Shown here: positions 34,780 to 44,794 of the stretch, piece by piece
Layout: the number at the start of each line of letters is the position of its first letter
Position numbering within the stretch: position 1 is the first letter of the stretch
Assembly: GCA_000302695.1 (NCBI GenBank)
Contig: AMFN01000002.1
Span: forward strand, 745,948-809,947
Source of the DNA: Enterobacteriaceae bacterium LSJC7
GTDB lineage: Bacteria > Pseudomonadota > Gammaproteobacteria > Enterobacterales > Enterobacteriaceae
Reading direction: 5' to 3'
DNA: 64,000 nt
Translations under genes and position numbers: made by a program
The notes under the pieces: model-generated
Databases searched by the model: none
Told to the model about the DNA's origin: nothing
The model's input: only the letters and a program-made list of their open reading frames with translations

Positions 34780-37439
34780 AATCATCGTCTGCGGTGGTTG
34801 AAACCACCTGTGCGTATTGCGGCGTGGGCTGTGGCGTGCGTATGCAGTTACAGGCTGACGGGGTTGTTGCCAGCGGGGACGCTAACCACCCGGCGAACGC
34901 GGGGCGCTTGTGTGTTAAAGGCCACACGCTGGGCGAAACGGTGGGGCTACAGGGGCGCTTGCTGCACCCGGAAATTAACCATCAGCCCGTTAGCTGGCAG
35001 CAGGCGCTGGATGCCGCCGCACAGGGCTTACAGAAGGTTATGCATGAGCACGGGCCGCAGGCTGTCGCTTTCTACGGCTCCGGTCAGTTGCTGACTGAGG
35101 ATTACTACGTTGCCAATAAGCTCATGAAGGGATTCATCGGCGCAGGCAACATGGACACCAACTCACGGCTGTGCATGGCCTCTGCGGTAGTGGGTTACAA
35201 GCGCGCATTTGGTGGTGATGCGGTGCCGTGCAATTATCAGGATCTGGAGCGGGCGGACTGCGTGGTGCTGGTGGGTTCAAATACCGCCTGGGCGCACCCG
35301 GTGGTGTACCAGCGACTGGCGAAGGCCAAAGCCGAGCGACCCGAGATGCAGATAGTGGTTGTCGATCCGCGTAACACCGCAACCTGTGATATCGCCGATT
35401 TACACCTGGCTTTACGCCCTGGCAGCGACGCCGCGTTGTTTTGCGGGGCGTTAAACGCGATGGCGGCAGGGGGAAAACTCGACACCGACTTTGTGCAACA
35501 ACACACTCAGGGCGCGCCAGAAACGCTACTGGCGACTCAGGCGTGGACGCCTGAGACCACCGCAGACTATTGCGGCTTGCCGTTGTCGCAGTTGCAGGCG
35601 TTTTATCAACTGCTGGCGCGCAGTCAACGGCTGGTGACGTTGTATTCGATGGGGATTAATCAGTCCAGCTCCGGGGTGGACAAATGCAACGCCATCATCA
35701 ACCTGCATCTGGCAACCGGGCAGATTGGGCGCGAAGGCTGCGGACCCTTTTCGATAACCGGCCAGCCCAATGCCATGGGCGGGCGCGAAGTGGGGGGGCT
35801 TGCCAGTCAACTGGCGGCACATATGGACTTCACGGCCGACGATATCGATCGCGTAGGGCGCTTCTGGAACAGCAACCGGGTGGCGCAAGCGGCCGGGTTA
35901 AATGCCGTAGATCTGTTCCGGGCCATTGAAAACGGCCAGGTCAAGGCCGTCTGGATCATGGGGACTAACCCGCTGGTGTCACTGCCCGATGCCGACCGTG
36001 TGCGTGCTGGCCTTGCCCGCTGCCCGCTGGTTATTGTGTCCGACATTATGCGTGACACCGACACCACCCAGGCGGCACATATCCTGCTGCCGGCCCAGGG
36101 CTGGGGCGAGAAAAACGGCACAGTCACCAATTCTGAGCGCTGTATTTCCCGCCAGCGCGCTTTTTTACCCATACCCGGCGAGGCAAAACCCGACTGGTGG
36201 ATCCTCTGCCAGGTCGCACAGCGGCTGGGGTTTGGGGAGGCTTTTGCTTATCAGCATCCTGCCGACATCTTCCGTGAACATGCCGCGCTCTCCGGCTTTG
36301 AGAATGCGGGGACGCGTGCGTTTGATATCAGTGGCCTGGCGCAACTTTGCAACGAACAATGGGACGCCCTGCGCCCGATACAGTGGCCGGTGAATGCTGC
36401 CAATCCACAGGGAACGCCGCGTCTTTTTACCGATAACACCTTCCTGCACGCAGACGGTAAAGCACGGCTGATTGCGGTTGTACCGCGTTTGCCCGCCAAC
36501 CTGCCTGGCGCGGCGTATCCGTTGGTGATGAATACCGGGCGCGTGCGCGACCAGTGGCATACCATGACGCGCACCGGCAAGTCAGCACGGTTGATGCAAC
36601 ACACCAGCGAGCCGTACTGCCAGTTTCACCCGGATGATGGGCCGGGCATTCAGGCGGGCGACCTGGTGCGAGTGAGTTCATCACACGGCTGGCTGCTGTT
36701 GCGTGCGCGTCCCGACAGGCTTCAGCCGCGCGGGAGCGTGTTTGTCCCCATGCACTGGAGCACCCGCTTTAGTCAGCAGGCGCGGGTGGATGCGCTGGTG
36801 GCAGCGGTGACCGACCCGCTATCCGGGCAACCGGAAAGCAAACATATGCCCGTTAGCCTGCGCAAATGGAACGCCGCCTGGCACGCCGAGCTATTCATGC
36901 GCGGTGAAGGTCTTGCGCCGCCGACCACCGCGTACTGGAGCCGGATTACCCAACCGGGCGTGACGCATTTCGCCCTGGCCGACACGTCGCTGCCGGGCGA
37001 CTGGATGACGTGGCTGAATGAGCATTACTCAACGCACGATAAAGTGTGCCAGGTTGCCAGGCTGGGGGAGGAGGGATTTAATCTGCTGGTCTGGGCGCAG
37101 GGTGAACTGCAACTGGCGTTTTATGCGCAGCGCACGCCGCTTACGCTGGCGCGTGAGGCGGTGGTGGCTGCGTTTATGCACCTGCCGCAGAATGCGCAAC
37201 AGCGCCTGGCATTGCTGGCAGGGCGCGCTGACGGCGCTAAAACACCTGCCGGGGCGATAATTTGTAGCTGTTTTGGTGTGAACGAATCGCAAATCAGGGA
37301 AGCCGTGCGACAGGGCTACAACAGCGTGCAACAGCTTGGGGCGACGCTCAAGTGCGGCACAAACTGCGGCTCGTGTATTCCTGAGTTAAAAAAACTGGTT
37401 GTTGGGCAGCGTGTGGAGCTAACGAATAATGGCAGCTGA
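34776..37439 (+). CDS. nasA: assimilatory nitrate reductase catalytic subunit
   Basis: 887 residues, cytoplasmic molybdopterin oxidoreductase. The N-terminal [4Fe-4S] motif is in TCAYCGVGCGVRM with the distal cysteine in GRLCVKG; Mo-bisMGD-binding regions follow; the C terminus carries a BFD-type [2Fe-2S] domain (CSCFGVNESQIREAV ... CGTNCGSC), as in NasA of Klebsiella. Reduces nitrate to nitrite using electrons from the NasC-type module. ATGA overlap with nasB indicates translational coupling. Last gene of the operon. Confidence 0.94.
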   Translation: MKSSSAVVETTCAYCGVGCGVRMQLQADGVVASGDANHPANAGRLCVKGHTLGETVGLQGRLLHPEINHQPVSWQQALDAAAQGLQKVMHEHGPQAVAFYGSGQLLTEDYYVANKLMKGFIGAGNMDTNSRLCMASAVVGYKRAFGGDAVPCNYQDLERADCVVLVGSNTAWAHPVVYQRLAKAKAERPEMQIVVVDPRNTATCDIADLHLALRPGSDAALFCGALNAMAAGGKLDTDFVQQHTQGAPETLLATQAWTPETTADYCGLPLSQLQAFYQLLARSQRLVTLYSMGINQSSSGVDKCNAIINLHLATGQIGREGCGPFSITGQPNAMGGREVGGLASQLAAHMDFTADDIDRVGRFWNSNRVAQAAGLNAVDLFRAIENGQVKAVWIMGTNPLVSLPDADRVRAGLARCPLVIVSDIMRDTDTTQAAHILLPAQGWGEKNGTVTNSERCISRQRAFLPIPGEAKPDWWILCQVAQRLGFGEAFAYQHPADIFREHAALSGFENAGTRAFDISGLAQLCNEQWDALRPIQWPVNAANPQGTPRLFTDNTFLHADGKARLIAVVPRLPANLPGAAYPLVMNTGRVRDQWHTMTRTGKSARLMQHTSEPYCQFHPDDGPGIQAGDLVRVSSSHGWLLLRARPDRLQPRGSVFVPMHWSTRFSQQARVDALVAAVTDPLSGQPESKHMPVSLRKWNAAWHAELFMRGEGLAPPTTAYWSRITQPGVTHFALADTSLPGDWMTWLNEHYSTHDKVCQVARLGEEGFNLLVWAQGELQLAFYAQRTPLTLAREAVVAAFMHLPQNAQQRLALLAGRADGAKTPAGAIICSCFGVNESQIREAVRQGYNSVQQLGATLKCGTNCGSCIPELKKLVVGQRVELTNNGS

Positions 37440-37448
37440 GCGGGGAAG

Positions 37449-37465
37449 TGTCGCTCACAGCGACA
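37449..37465 (+). terminator. short hairpin after nasA
   Basis: TGTCGCT pairs with AGCGACA across CAC, ten bases after the nasA stop. No T run follows, so terminator function is weakly supported. Confidence 0.3.
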
Positions 37466-37729
37466 ATAAACAACGGCACGTTAAGCTGCGTCACCCTCTG
37501 TGCCCTACGATGAAAGTGTGGTCTGGAAATAGTACTGTTAAACATAGCGTCAGTAGCACAGATATGACGTAAAGAGGTTTCACTGGCTGGAGAGTAGGAG
37601 CCGCAACAGCCGTTAAATATCACGCTGTCCAGACTCTGCGCCTGTCATTTGGGTGTCAGGTTTATGTTGTTTAAAGTGGAGTTAAGTTTATTATTCAGAG
37701 GTTGAGTTCGAAAAATGAATGGAATCATT

Positions 37730-38260
37730 ATGGCCAGACGATTTGTACTTATACTGCCGCTACTATTACCCGCTTATGTTTATTGCTCAGATATTGTTGA
37801 CCAGCCCGTGAAAATTTCCGAATCTGAAACGCATTATATTATTAATAACTGTAATCAAATCGTCGATCTTAATGCGCATGTTAAGTGCCTGGAAAATGAA
37901 TATACTCGCGTTGATACCCTCCTGAATCACAACTACAACATTATACTGCATACCCTTGAGCGTATCGATCGGGATGAAAAAGGGAGAAATGCCCTGGATA
38001 AAATGGTGCAAGCACAGCGGGCCTGGTTGGCATTGAGAGATTATGATGCGGTATTTGCGCAAAATGCGGAAAGTCCGCGCACCGAGCAGAACCCGGACAA
38101 GCAAAGTGCCGATACTTTCATTATTAATGCGCATAAATATGCAGAAGCAGAAAAGCTGATGTCGATGATTTTGTCTACCTTTCAACGCGCAAATCTTTTA
38201 TATGAGTATCTAAAATGCGAAGGTGCTTTTAGTCGATTCTGCCCGGTTGCTGAGGGATAG
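37730..38260 (+). CDS. secreted DUF1311 (LprI-like) protein
   Basis: 176 residues from ATG 37730 (181 from ATG 37715; neither has a strong ribosome site). A signal peptide (MARRFVLILPLLLPAYVYCS) precedes a helical domain with the DUF1311 pattern, including the AQRAWLALRDYD segment and cysteines at NNCNQ and VKCLENEY. Family members include lysozyme-inhibitor-like periplasmic proteins, but most are uncharacterised. It is locally AT-rich compared with nasA and follows no obvious operon partner. Confidence 0.65.
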   Translation: MARRFVLILPLLLPAYVYCSDIVDQPVKISESETHYIINNCNQIVDLNAHVKCLENEYTRVDTLLNHNYNIILHTLERIDRDEKGRNALDKMVQAQRAWLALRDYDAVFAQNAESPRTEQNPDKQSADTFIINAHKYAEAEKLMSMILSTFQRANLLYEYLKCEGAFSRFCPVAEG

Positions 38261-38442
38261 TGACCCAAATACAGCAGGGTTTATACTGAGTCAACGTTGT
38301 AAACGGTTGAAAAAAATAACGCGACTTTTTGTGCTAAATGCATTTTTCTCCTTCCATGCAGCATTAAAAAAACGTTGTACGATGCTGAGAAAGGCATTAC
38401 TATCGCCGCGTTTTTTCATCATCTAACTGCAAGGAGGTTTAC

Positions 38443-38484
38443 ATGACATTATCAGCAACTCTTTGCGGGCTCTTTTGCTACTGA
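38443..38484 (+). CDS. possible 13-codon leader peptide upstream of rtcB2-prfH
   Basis: A very strong AAGGAGGT stands 5 bases before ATG 38443, opening a 13-codon frame (MTLSATLCGLFCY, stop TGA 38482-38484) that ends 94 bases before the rtcB2 start, which by contrast has a poor ribosome site. The stop codon lies inside a small hairpin (ACTGA-GCAT-TCAGT, 38480-38493). GCGGGCT within the frame (38465-38471) can pair with AGCCCGC at 38524-38530. This layout resembles translation-controlled leaders; it has not been recognised from any known example. Confidence 0.4.
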   Translation: MTLSATLCGLFCY

Positions 38485-38578
38485 GCATTCAGTTAATACG
38501 CTGCATCATCAGTTCAACCAGTAAGCCCGCCATTATCTTCGTGATTTTCTGATTATCATCGTTTAATGATGGATGGTT

Positions 38579-39712
38579 ATGGGCACAACAATTCGCTCAC
38601 TGTCTGAGGCGGTTTCTTATATCGCATCGGACGACACCTGGATTGAAGGTAAAGCAATCCAACAGTTACAAACAACCGCAGCTTTAGCGCATATGCAACG
38701 CGTTGTCGGCATGCCTGATTTGCATCCAGGGCGTGGCTATCCGGTTGGCGCCGCTTTTTTTTCAACCCGTGTTTTTTATCCTGCTTTGGTGGGTAACGAT
38801 ATTGGTTGTGGTATGGCGTTATGGCAAACCGATATTCCGTTAGCGAAACTGAATATTGAGAAACTGGAAAAACGGCTGGGTAATATCGATCTTCCTCCTG
38901 AACCGGAATGGATAGAAGAACACTTAGGCTCTCTGCCCCCTTTTGCAACCGAGTTTTCTATGGGAACGATTGGCGGCGGAAACCATTTTGCTGAGCTGCA
39001 GCAAGTAGAGACTATTTATGACGGGGAACTCTCTTCAGAGCATGAACTGAGTAAAAAGCACCTGGTATTACTGGTACACAGTGGTTCCCGGGGGCTTGGT
39101 CAACAAATCCTGGCACAGCATGTACAGGAGTTTGGGCATCAGGGATTATATGAAAATACGCCAGAAGCAGTAGCCTATCTTGAAAAACATCACCAGGCGT
39201 TGCAGTTTGCTGCAAATAATCGCTGCTTGATTGCCGGGCGAATACTGTCACGTTTACGAGCGGATGGGGAGAAACTGCTGGACGTTCACCATAATCTGGT
39301 GTCGCCAGCGTTTATCGAGGGCAAACAAGGCTGGTTACACCGCAAAGGTGCAACACCCTCAGACCAGGGATGGGTGGTTATTCCTGGCTCAAGAGGGGAT
39401 TTCAGCTATCTGGTTGAGCCTTTGCCATCGGCGAAAAGCCTTTATTCTCTGGCGCATGGTGCCGGACGCAAATGGATGCGTTCAGAATGCAAAGATCGCC
39501 TCTGCGGGAGGTATACGCTGGCGCAACTGAGTCGCACGGCGCTGGGAAGCCGGGTTATTTGTGAAGACAAACAGTTGATGTTTCAGGAAGCACCCGAAGC
39601 GTATAAATCCATTGAAACGGTTATTGGTTCAATGGACCAGGCTGGACTGGTTCGGGTTGTTGCCAGGCTGAAGCCGGTTTTGACCTATAAAACCCGTGGA
39701 GGCGCAGAATGA
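38579..39712 (+). CDS. rtcB2: RtcB2, RNA-splicing ligase RtcB family (PrfH-associated)
   Basis: About 377 residues, GTP-dependent RNA ligase joining 2',3'-cyclic phosphate/3'-phosphate and 5'-OH ends. Metal- and nucleotide-binding motifs are present: NDIGCGM (metal cysteine), [18 protein letters not shown] and AHGAGRKW with the guanylylated histidine. It is shorter than the ordinary RtcB of E. coli and is followed by prfH with a four-base overlap, the hallmark of the RtcB2-PrfH ribosome repair pair. Start could be ATG 38573 or 38579. Confidence 0.88.
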   Translation: MGTTIRSLSEAVSYIASDDTWIEGKAIQQLQTTAALAHMQRVVGMPDLHPGRGYPVGAAFFSTRVFYPALVGNDIGCGMALWQTDIPLAKLNIEKLEKRLGNIDLPPEPEWIEEHLGSLPPFATEFSMGTIGGGNHFAELQQVETIYDGELSSEHELSKKHLVLLVHSGSRGLGQQILAQHVQEFGHQGLYENTPEAVAYLEKHHQALQFAANNRCLIAGRILSRLRADGEKLLDVHHNLVSPAFIEGKQGWLHRKGATPSDQGWVVIPGSRGDFSYLVEPLPSAKSLYSLAHGAGRKWMRSECKDRLCGRYTLAQLSRTALGSRVICEDKQLMFQEAPEAYKSIETVIGSMDQAGLVRVVARLKPVLTYKTRGGAE

Positions 39713-40323
39713 TGTTACTTCAGTTTTCTTCTGCGCAAGGCCCCGCCGAATGCAGTCTGGCAGTCTCCAAAGCGCTACAGCGTTTTTGTCTTGAGGCGCA
39801 GTCTTTGCAGGTCAATGTCGAAATTCTGGAACAGGAAGATCATTGCCGTTTTGGGACACTGCGCTCTGCGCTGGTGGTGATATCAGGAGAATGCAGTGCG
39901 TCTTTGAGTGAGATATGGTGCGGAACGTTACAGTGGATCTGTACCAGTCCTTACAGGAAGAATCACGGGCGTAAAAACTGGTTTATAGGCGTTTCGCCTT
40001 TTACGCCCACGACGTTTGTTCCTGAAAGTGAGATTCGCTTTGAGACACTGCGTGCATCTGGCCCCGGTGGGCAGCACGTAAATAAGACCGACTCAGCGGT
40101 CAGAGCCACGCACATTGCCTCTGGTATTAGCGTGAAAGTGCAGACAGAACGGAGTCAACATGCTAACAAACGGCTGGCGTTAATACTGATAGGCCGTCGT
40201 CTTGAACTGCTGCAAATGGAGCAGCAAATGGCGCTAAAAGCAGAACGTCGTCAGTTTCACCATCAGATCTCCAGAGGCGATCCGGTGCGTATTTTTAAAG
40301 GAATGAAGTTTGAGCCGATTTAA
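39709..40323 (+). CDS. prfH: peptide chain release factor homologue PrfH
   Basis: 204 residues with the class I release factor catalytic domain: [18 protein letters not shown] contains the GGQ motif, and the C-terminal part is basic. It lacks the codon-recognition domains of RF1/RF2. PrfH homologues are known to hydrolyse peptidyl-tRNA on ribosomes with a cleaved 16S rRNA decoding centre, after which RtcB2 religates the rRNA. The overlap with rtcB2 supports joint function. Confidence 0.9.
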   Translation: MMLLQFSSAQGPAECSLAVSKALQRFCLEAQSLQVNVEILEQEDHCRFGTLRSALVVISGECSASLSEIWCGTLQWICTSPYRKNHGRKNWFIGVSPFTPTTFVPESEIRFETLRASGPGGQHVNKTDSAVRATHIASGISVKVQTERSQHANKRLALILIGRRLELLQMEQQMALKAERRQFHHQISRGDPVRIFKGMKFEPI

Positions 40324-40453
40324 CAAAATGTCGCTCGACGTGACTATTTTTTGCTGAAAACGTTCAGGGCACCGCAAAGGTGTCCTGAATATTTACACTG
40401 AATACTGGGCTGACCTTACGCCGGTAGACGATCCTGCCCTGTAGTTTGAGCAT

Positions 40454-40528
40454 ATGGGCACACCACGATTTACACCTGAATTTAAGGAACAAGCCGTTCG
40501 TCAAATAACGGAACGTGGTCGAAGTATC
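40454..40528 (+). pseudogene. IS3-family transposase OrfA remnant
   Basis: From ATG 40454 the frame reads MGTPRFTPEFKEQAVRQITE followed by RGRSI, the familiar N terminus of IS3-group OrfA, then diverges. Only about 25 codons remain; no terminal inverted repeat was recognised. Confidence 0.7.
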
Positions 40529-40541
40529 TGCCGTCTGGGCG

Positions 40542-40586
40542 CTTCAGGGCAAAGGCAATTTGCTCTTCGGTAAATCGTGACTTCTC
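40542..40586 (-). pseudogene. second transposase N-terminal remnant, opposite strand
   Basis: On the minus strand the frame reads EKSRFTEEQIAFALK, the N-terminal signature of another IS3-family OrfA group. It abuts the first remnant head-on, so two elements or recombination of two elements must have occurred here. The rest of the 40324-40676 gap holds nothing else recognisable. Confidence 0.65.
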
Positions 40587-40676
40587 ATCGGCATCACCTC
40601 CGCTCAGGGCCATCTTTTAAATTGTGCAAATTTCCCCTTGTCTGAGTTTATCCAGAAAGCCGCTTTGTCTTCCTGC

Positions 40677-42176
40677 TCAGGATTTGCCGGGTATTGAGCG
40701 CCTGACTCTGAGAGCGTGAAAAATACCCAGAATGGCAGGAGCCAGGGAGAAAGCCATGATGATAAAAACCACCATGATAAGCCCACTGTTTTTGTATTTG
40801 GTTTTCGCTTCCAGTAATTTCTGATGAGAAGGGGGATAAAGCTTTTCCTGTTTAAATAAGGCCTCAATGTCGTCACTACTGATGTCGGGCTGTTGCAGTG
40901 CCTCTGCCGTTGCATTATCGGCAATATGATACAGTGGTCCGCTTTTCGTCAGCCGGCTACCAAAACTGCTTGTGGCAAAATACCAAAGCGAAGTGCCGTT
41001 TCTCCAGACCGAACCGAACACCCCGCTTCTGGTATCACCCAGTTTCTGCCAGTCATCAGCCACCGGCTCTGTGAGCTGGAGGATATTTGTTGAGCGAGAG
41101 ACCAGCGACCAACCGCTTTTGCCTTTACGTCTTTCCTCTGAGGCCTGAAGATAAATCAGCCGTTTTCCATCCCAGAAAATATAGGGCGAGAGTGCGCTGA
41201 AGTCAGCGGAGGCAAAAATGTTCTCACCGGCGCGTTTCACCTTACGGTTCTGGGTATCATAAAAGAAAATACCGTTCTTGCTGGTGAACAGAACATGATA
41301 AATGTGCTCACCGCCGCGCGTCAGCGGGGCATAGGGTTTATTAGCTGCATCAAACGGCAGGTTTGCGCTAAAAACCATACCCTCAAGAGGATCGTACAAA
41401 TAGGGAGTTCGCCCCGGGATATCACCAAATTTAAGCACCTCAAGCTTGTCGTTATCTCTGTGCGGTAATAACTGCGTTTTGTAATAAACATGCTCCCCAT
41501 CAGCAAAATAGTGTTCGCTGGGGCGATCGCCACTGCTGGACGGCACTTTTATCCGTCGCAACGTATCGGGTTTTGCCTGCGCCAGATGTTCGCCGCGATA
41601 GTAAACCTGAGTGCCATCGGTGATAAAATCAGCATCAAGCAACGGGCGGTATGGTGTACTACTTTGTGGTAGCTGACGCGAGGGATAGAGATAGCTCTGC
41701 GGCTTGGTGCCGTAACCTAACCGATAGCGCACGAGCTGGTACACATCTGCAATGGCGCTAAGATTCTCGTTGCGAATCGTACTAAAGCCGCAATACCAGG
41801 TGTGAGCACCATCGCTGAAATAACTGTTACCCAGATAAACGGTACGTGCCGCATCCAGTTCAGGTAACACCAGATTACCGCAGTAAACGTGGTCTTTATC
41901 TTTACCGACCTGGCGGTTATTGCGCATTTCATCTTTTATCAGCGCAAACGTTTCGGGATCGGCCTGCTCTATTTTATAAAGCCCATTGCTGGGGACTGCT
42001 GCATACACACTGCCGTTATAGCGTTTATAAATGCCGCCTAAGGATTCCCCGGCGTGGCTGATATCGTTTGATTCGCCATCCGGAGGCGAAGAGAGCAGGG
42101 CATAAGTGACGACTACGCTGATAAAAAGCATCAACAGAACCAAACCTTTTGCCATCCATGTCAGCGTTTGTTTCAT
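40677..42176 (-). CDS. DKNYY-repeat membrane-anchored protein
   Basis: 499 residues. One N-terminal span (residues ~8-30) and one near the C terminus (GLIMVVFIIMAFSLAPAILGIF) flank a large, probably periplasmic, domain of repeated DKNYY-type units: KDKDHVYCG, YFSDGAHTWYCG, FITDGTQVYYRGE, YFADGEHVYYKTQ. DKNYY proteins are of unknown function. It is a single gene with IS remnants downstream, in keeping with an accessory location. Confidence 0.7.
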   Translation of the reverse strand: MKQTLTWMAKGLVLLMLFISVVVTYALLSSPPDGESNDISHAGESLGGIYKRYNGSVYAAVPSNGLYKIEQADPETFALIKDEMRNNRQVGKDKDHVYCGNLVLPELDAARTVYLGNSYFSDGAHTWYCGFSTIRNENLSAIADVYQLVRYRLGYGTKPQSYLYPSRQLPQSSTPYRPLLDADFITDGTQVYYRGEHLAQAKPDTLRRIKVPSSSGDRPSEHYFADGEHVYYKTQLLPHRDNDKLEVLKFGDIPGRTPYLYDPLEGMVFSANLPFDAANKPYAPLTRGGEHIYHVLFTSKNGIFFYDTQNRKVKRAGENIFASADFSALSPYIFWDGKRLIYLQASEERRKGKSGWSLVSRSTNILQLTEPVADDWQKLGDTRSGVFGSVWRNGTSLWYFATSSFGSRLTKSGPLYHIADNATAEALQQPDISSDDIEALFKQEKLYPPSHQKLLEAKTKYKNSGLIMVVFIIMAFSLAPAILGIFHALRVRRSIPGKS

Positions 42177-42312
42177 AGCAGTTTGTATTAACCCGATGTG
42201 TGCAAGCCGTCCTGGCTGCTGTTGGGATATCGCTCGTCGAATGCCGATGGCGCGAGAGCGGGATGTTAGTTAACCAGCTGGTAACCGTGTATCAGCATAA
42301 TCCGCGATACAA

Positions 42313-42344
42313 TAAAAAAATCCACGCGGTTGCGTGGATTTTTT
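42313..42344. terminator. bidirectional terminator downstream of ychF
   Basis: TCCACGC-GGTT-GCGTGGA flanked by A7 on the left and T6 on the right; it sits 13 bases past the ychF stop on the minus strand. Confidence 0.85.
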
Positions 42345-42356
42345 AATAGTGAGGAA

Positions 42357-43448
42357 TCAGACGTTGAACAGGAAGTTCAGCACATCGCCGTCTTTCACGA
42401 TGTAGTCTTTACCTTCTGCACGCATCTTCCCGGCTTCTTTGGCACCTTGTTCGCCTTTATAGGTAATGAAGTCTTCATAGGCGATGGTCTGGGCGCGGAT
42501 AAAGCCTTTCTCGAAGTCGGTGTGAATCTTACCGGCCGCTTGCGGGGCGGTAGCGCCAACCGGAATAGTCCAGGCACGCACTTCTTTCACGCCTGCGGTG
42601 AAGTAGGTTTGCAGATTGAGCAGGGTGTAGCCTGCGCGAATCACGCGGTTGAGGCCCGGCTCTTCAAGACCCAGCTCCTGCATAAACTCGTCGCGCTCTT
42701 CGTCGTCAAGCTCTGCAATATCAGACTCGACAGACGCACAGACCGGCACGACTACAGAGCCTTCTGCGGCGGCGATTTCACGCACCTGGTCCAGATATGG
42801 GTTGTTCTCAAAGCCGTCTTCGTTAACGTTGGCGATATACATCGTCGGCTTGAGGGTCAGGAAGCTCAGATAGCGAATCAGCGCTTTCTCTTCTTTGCTC
42901 AGATCAAGTGCGCGCAGCATACCGGCCTGCTCCAGCTGTGGCAAGCACTTCTCCAGCACTTCCAGCTCGGCTTTCGCGTCTTTGTCGCCACCTTTGGCTT
43001 TCTTCTGGATACGGTGAATGGCGCGCTCGCAGGTGTCCAGATCAGACAGGGCGAGTTCGGTATTGATTACGTCGATATCTTCTGCCGGGTTTACGCGACC
43101 GGAGACGTGGATGATATTGTCGTTTTCAAAGCAGCGCACCACGTGGCCGATGGCTTCAGTCTCACGGATGTTGGTCAGAAACTGGTTGCCGAGGCCTTCA
43201 CCTTTGGATGCGCCCTTTACCAGGCCCGCGATGTCAACAAACTCCATCGTGGTCGGCAGAATGCGCTGCGGCTTAACGATTTCGGCAAGCTTGTCCAGAC
43301 GCGGATCGGGCATGGGGACAACGCCAGTGTTTGGTTCGATAGTGCAGAACGGAAAGTTGGCTGCCTCGATGCCCGCTTTAGTCAGCGCGTTGAACAGCGT
43401 AGATTTACCGACGTTTGGCAGGCCGACGATACCGCATTTGAATCCCAT
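42357..43448 (-). CDS. ychF: redox-regulated ATPase YchF (Obg-related)
   Basis: 363 residues, matching E. coli YchF in length. P-loop GLPNVGKST near residue 8, the NxxE-type nucleotide site characteristic of this ATP-preferring Obg-family member, and a C-terminal TGS-like domain. Associates with ribosomes and catalase and affects oxidative stress. It lies downstream of pth as in E. coli. Confidence 0.96.
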   Translation of the reverse strand: MGFKCGIVGLPNVGKSTLFNALTKAGIEAANFPFCTIEPNTGVVPMPDPRLDKLAEIVKPQRILPTTMEFVDIAGLVKGASKGEGLGNQFLTNIRETEAIGHVVRCFENDNIIHVSGRVNPAEDIDVINTELALSDLDTCERAIHRIQKKAKGGDKDAKAELEVLEKCLPQLEQAGMLRALDLSKEEKALIRYLSFLTLKPTMYIANVNEDGFENNPYLDQVREIAAAEGSVVVPVCASVESDIAELDDEERDEFMQELGLEEPGLNRVIRAGYTLLNLQTYFTAGVKEVRAWTIPVGATAPQAAGKIHTDFEKGFIRAQTIAYEDFITYKGEQGAKEAGKMRAEGKDYIVKDGDVLNFLFNV

Positions 43449-43577
43449 GGTTTAGATCACCTTAAATTGCTTGATAATCAGAGGGCTGAAGGCAGCCCGA
43501 TGATGAAAAACGGATAACTTTGCCTATTATACACGTAAACCCCCACCTCAGGGGCAGGGAAATCGCTGTACGCAGGG

Positions 43578-44162
43578 CTATTGCGCCTTAAACGTGTGTA
43601 GGCGGCTGGTGGCTTTGGCAAGGCCGTCTTTAAGCCAGACTTCGGTACAACGTGCCGCTTCGTCTACGGCGTCGTCGATCAGTTTCTGCTCGCTGGCAAG
43701 CGGTTTGCCCAACACAAAACCGACAACTTTGTTTTTATCGCCCGGATGGCCAATTCCGATGCGTAAGCGATGAAAGTTCGGGTTATTGCCCAGTTTGCTG
43801 ATGATGTCCTTGAGGCCATTGTGCCCACCATGACCGCCACCGAGTTTGAACTTTGCCACGCCGGGTGGAAGGTCCAGTTCATCGTGCGCGACCAGAATTT
43901 CATCCGGGGTGATACGGTAGAACGTGGCCAGTGCCGCAACCGCTTTGCCGCTCAAATTCATAAACGTGGTCGGCACCAGCAGGCGCACATCTTCGCCCGC
44001 GAGATTGATGCGCGCGGTATAACCAAAGAACTTAGGCTCTTCTTTCAGCGACTGGCCATGGCGTTCGGCCAGCAAGTCCACGTACCAGGCCCCGGCATTA
44101 TGGCGGGTGGCGGCATACTCCGCGCCCGGATTCGCGAGGCCGACAATCAGTTTTATTGTCAC
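43578..44162 (-). CDS. pth: peptidyl-tRNA hydrolase
   Basis: 194 residues, identical in length to E. coli Pth when the second GTG (44162) is taken as start ([13 protein letters not shown]); an upstream GTG at 44168 adds two codons. The catalytic histidine lies in [10 protein letters not shown], and asparagines in TFMNLSG are conserved. Recycles peptidyl-tRNA from stalled ribosomes. Confidence 0.96.
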   Translation of the reverse strand: MTIKLIVGLANPGAEYAATRHNAGAWYVDLLAERHGQSLKEEPKFFGYTARINLAGEDVRLLVPTTFMNLSGKAVAALATFYRITPDEILVAHDELDLPPGVAKFKLGGGHGGHNGLKDIISKLGNNPNFHRLRIGIGHPGDKNKVVGFVLGKPLASEQKLIDDAVDEAARCTEVWLKDGLAKATSRLHTFKAQ

Positions 44163-44434
44163 AATCACAGTCCTGGAAAAGGGTTTTCGCCGCGTAGTTT
44201 ACTGTGCATGGGCACGGATGACAAAAACCCCGCTCAGGCGGTGGCGTAAAGGTGAATAGTCACTACCCTTGACCATTAAAAAATCATTTATTCAGTCAGT
44301 TATTTGTAAAGTTGTGTGGGTTAAATGTTCCTAATTGTGATCGTCGCCGCAACGGATAAAAAACTCGATGTCTATACTTGGCACACAAGGAGAGGGGATA
44401 TTCCCTGCCGGCCCGAAGATTTCGGAGGTGACAG

Positions 44435-44716
44435 ATGAAACGCAAAAACGCTTCGCTATTGGGAAACGTGCTGATGGGGCTAGGGTTAGTGGTGATGGTA
44501 GGCAGTATCGGTACTGCCATTATGAACCAGCTTCCACAATTTCACCTGCCACAGCTTTTGGCCCACGGTGCTGTATTTGGCATTTTTGTTGGTGCATTGC
44601 TCTGGCTTGTGGGTGCCCGTCTCGGCGGTCATGAGAGAGTCGCCGATCGTTACTGGTGGGTGCGTAATTTCGACAAGCGCTGCAAGCGCGGTCAGCACGG
44701 CCATCATCAGAGTTAA
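44435..44716 (+). CDS. ychH: stress-induced inner-membrane protein YchH
   Basis: 93 residues, two hydrophobic spans (GNVLMGLGLVVMVGSIG and AVFGIFVGALLWLVGA) and a basic, histidine-rich C terminus, as in E. coli YchH. Divergent from pth. GGAGG is upstream of ATG 44435. In E. coli it is stress-induced and CRP-linked; a TGTGATC half-site lies at about 44337, too little to claim a CRP site. Confidence 0.9.
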   Translation: MKRKNASLLGNVLMGLGLVVMVGSIGTAIMNQLPQFHLPQLLAHGAVFGIFVGALLWLVGARLGGHERVADRYWWVRNFDKRCKRGQHGHHQS

Positions 44717-44728
44717 GTCGAATTAAAC

Positions 44729-44758
44729 AAAAAGCGGCCCTTCAGAGGGCCGCTTTTT
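44729..44758. terminator. ychH terminator
   Basis: GCGGCCCT-TCAG-AGGGCCGC flanked by an A run and T5, 18 bases past the ychH stop; usable in both directions. Confidence 0.9.
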
Positions 44759-44794
44759 CGTGGTGTTAAAAGTGATGTAGCAAACATCAGCCAT

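Noticed and set aside
42330-43517. 395-codon plus-strand open frame opposite ychF
   Set aside because: It is the antisense shadow of the strongly conserved ychF gene; its product has no recognisable domain.
44330-44350. CRP site for ychH
   Set aside because: Only a TGTGATC half-site is visible; the second half is missing.
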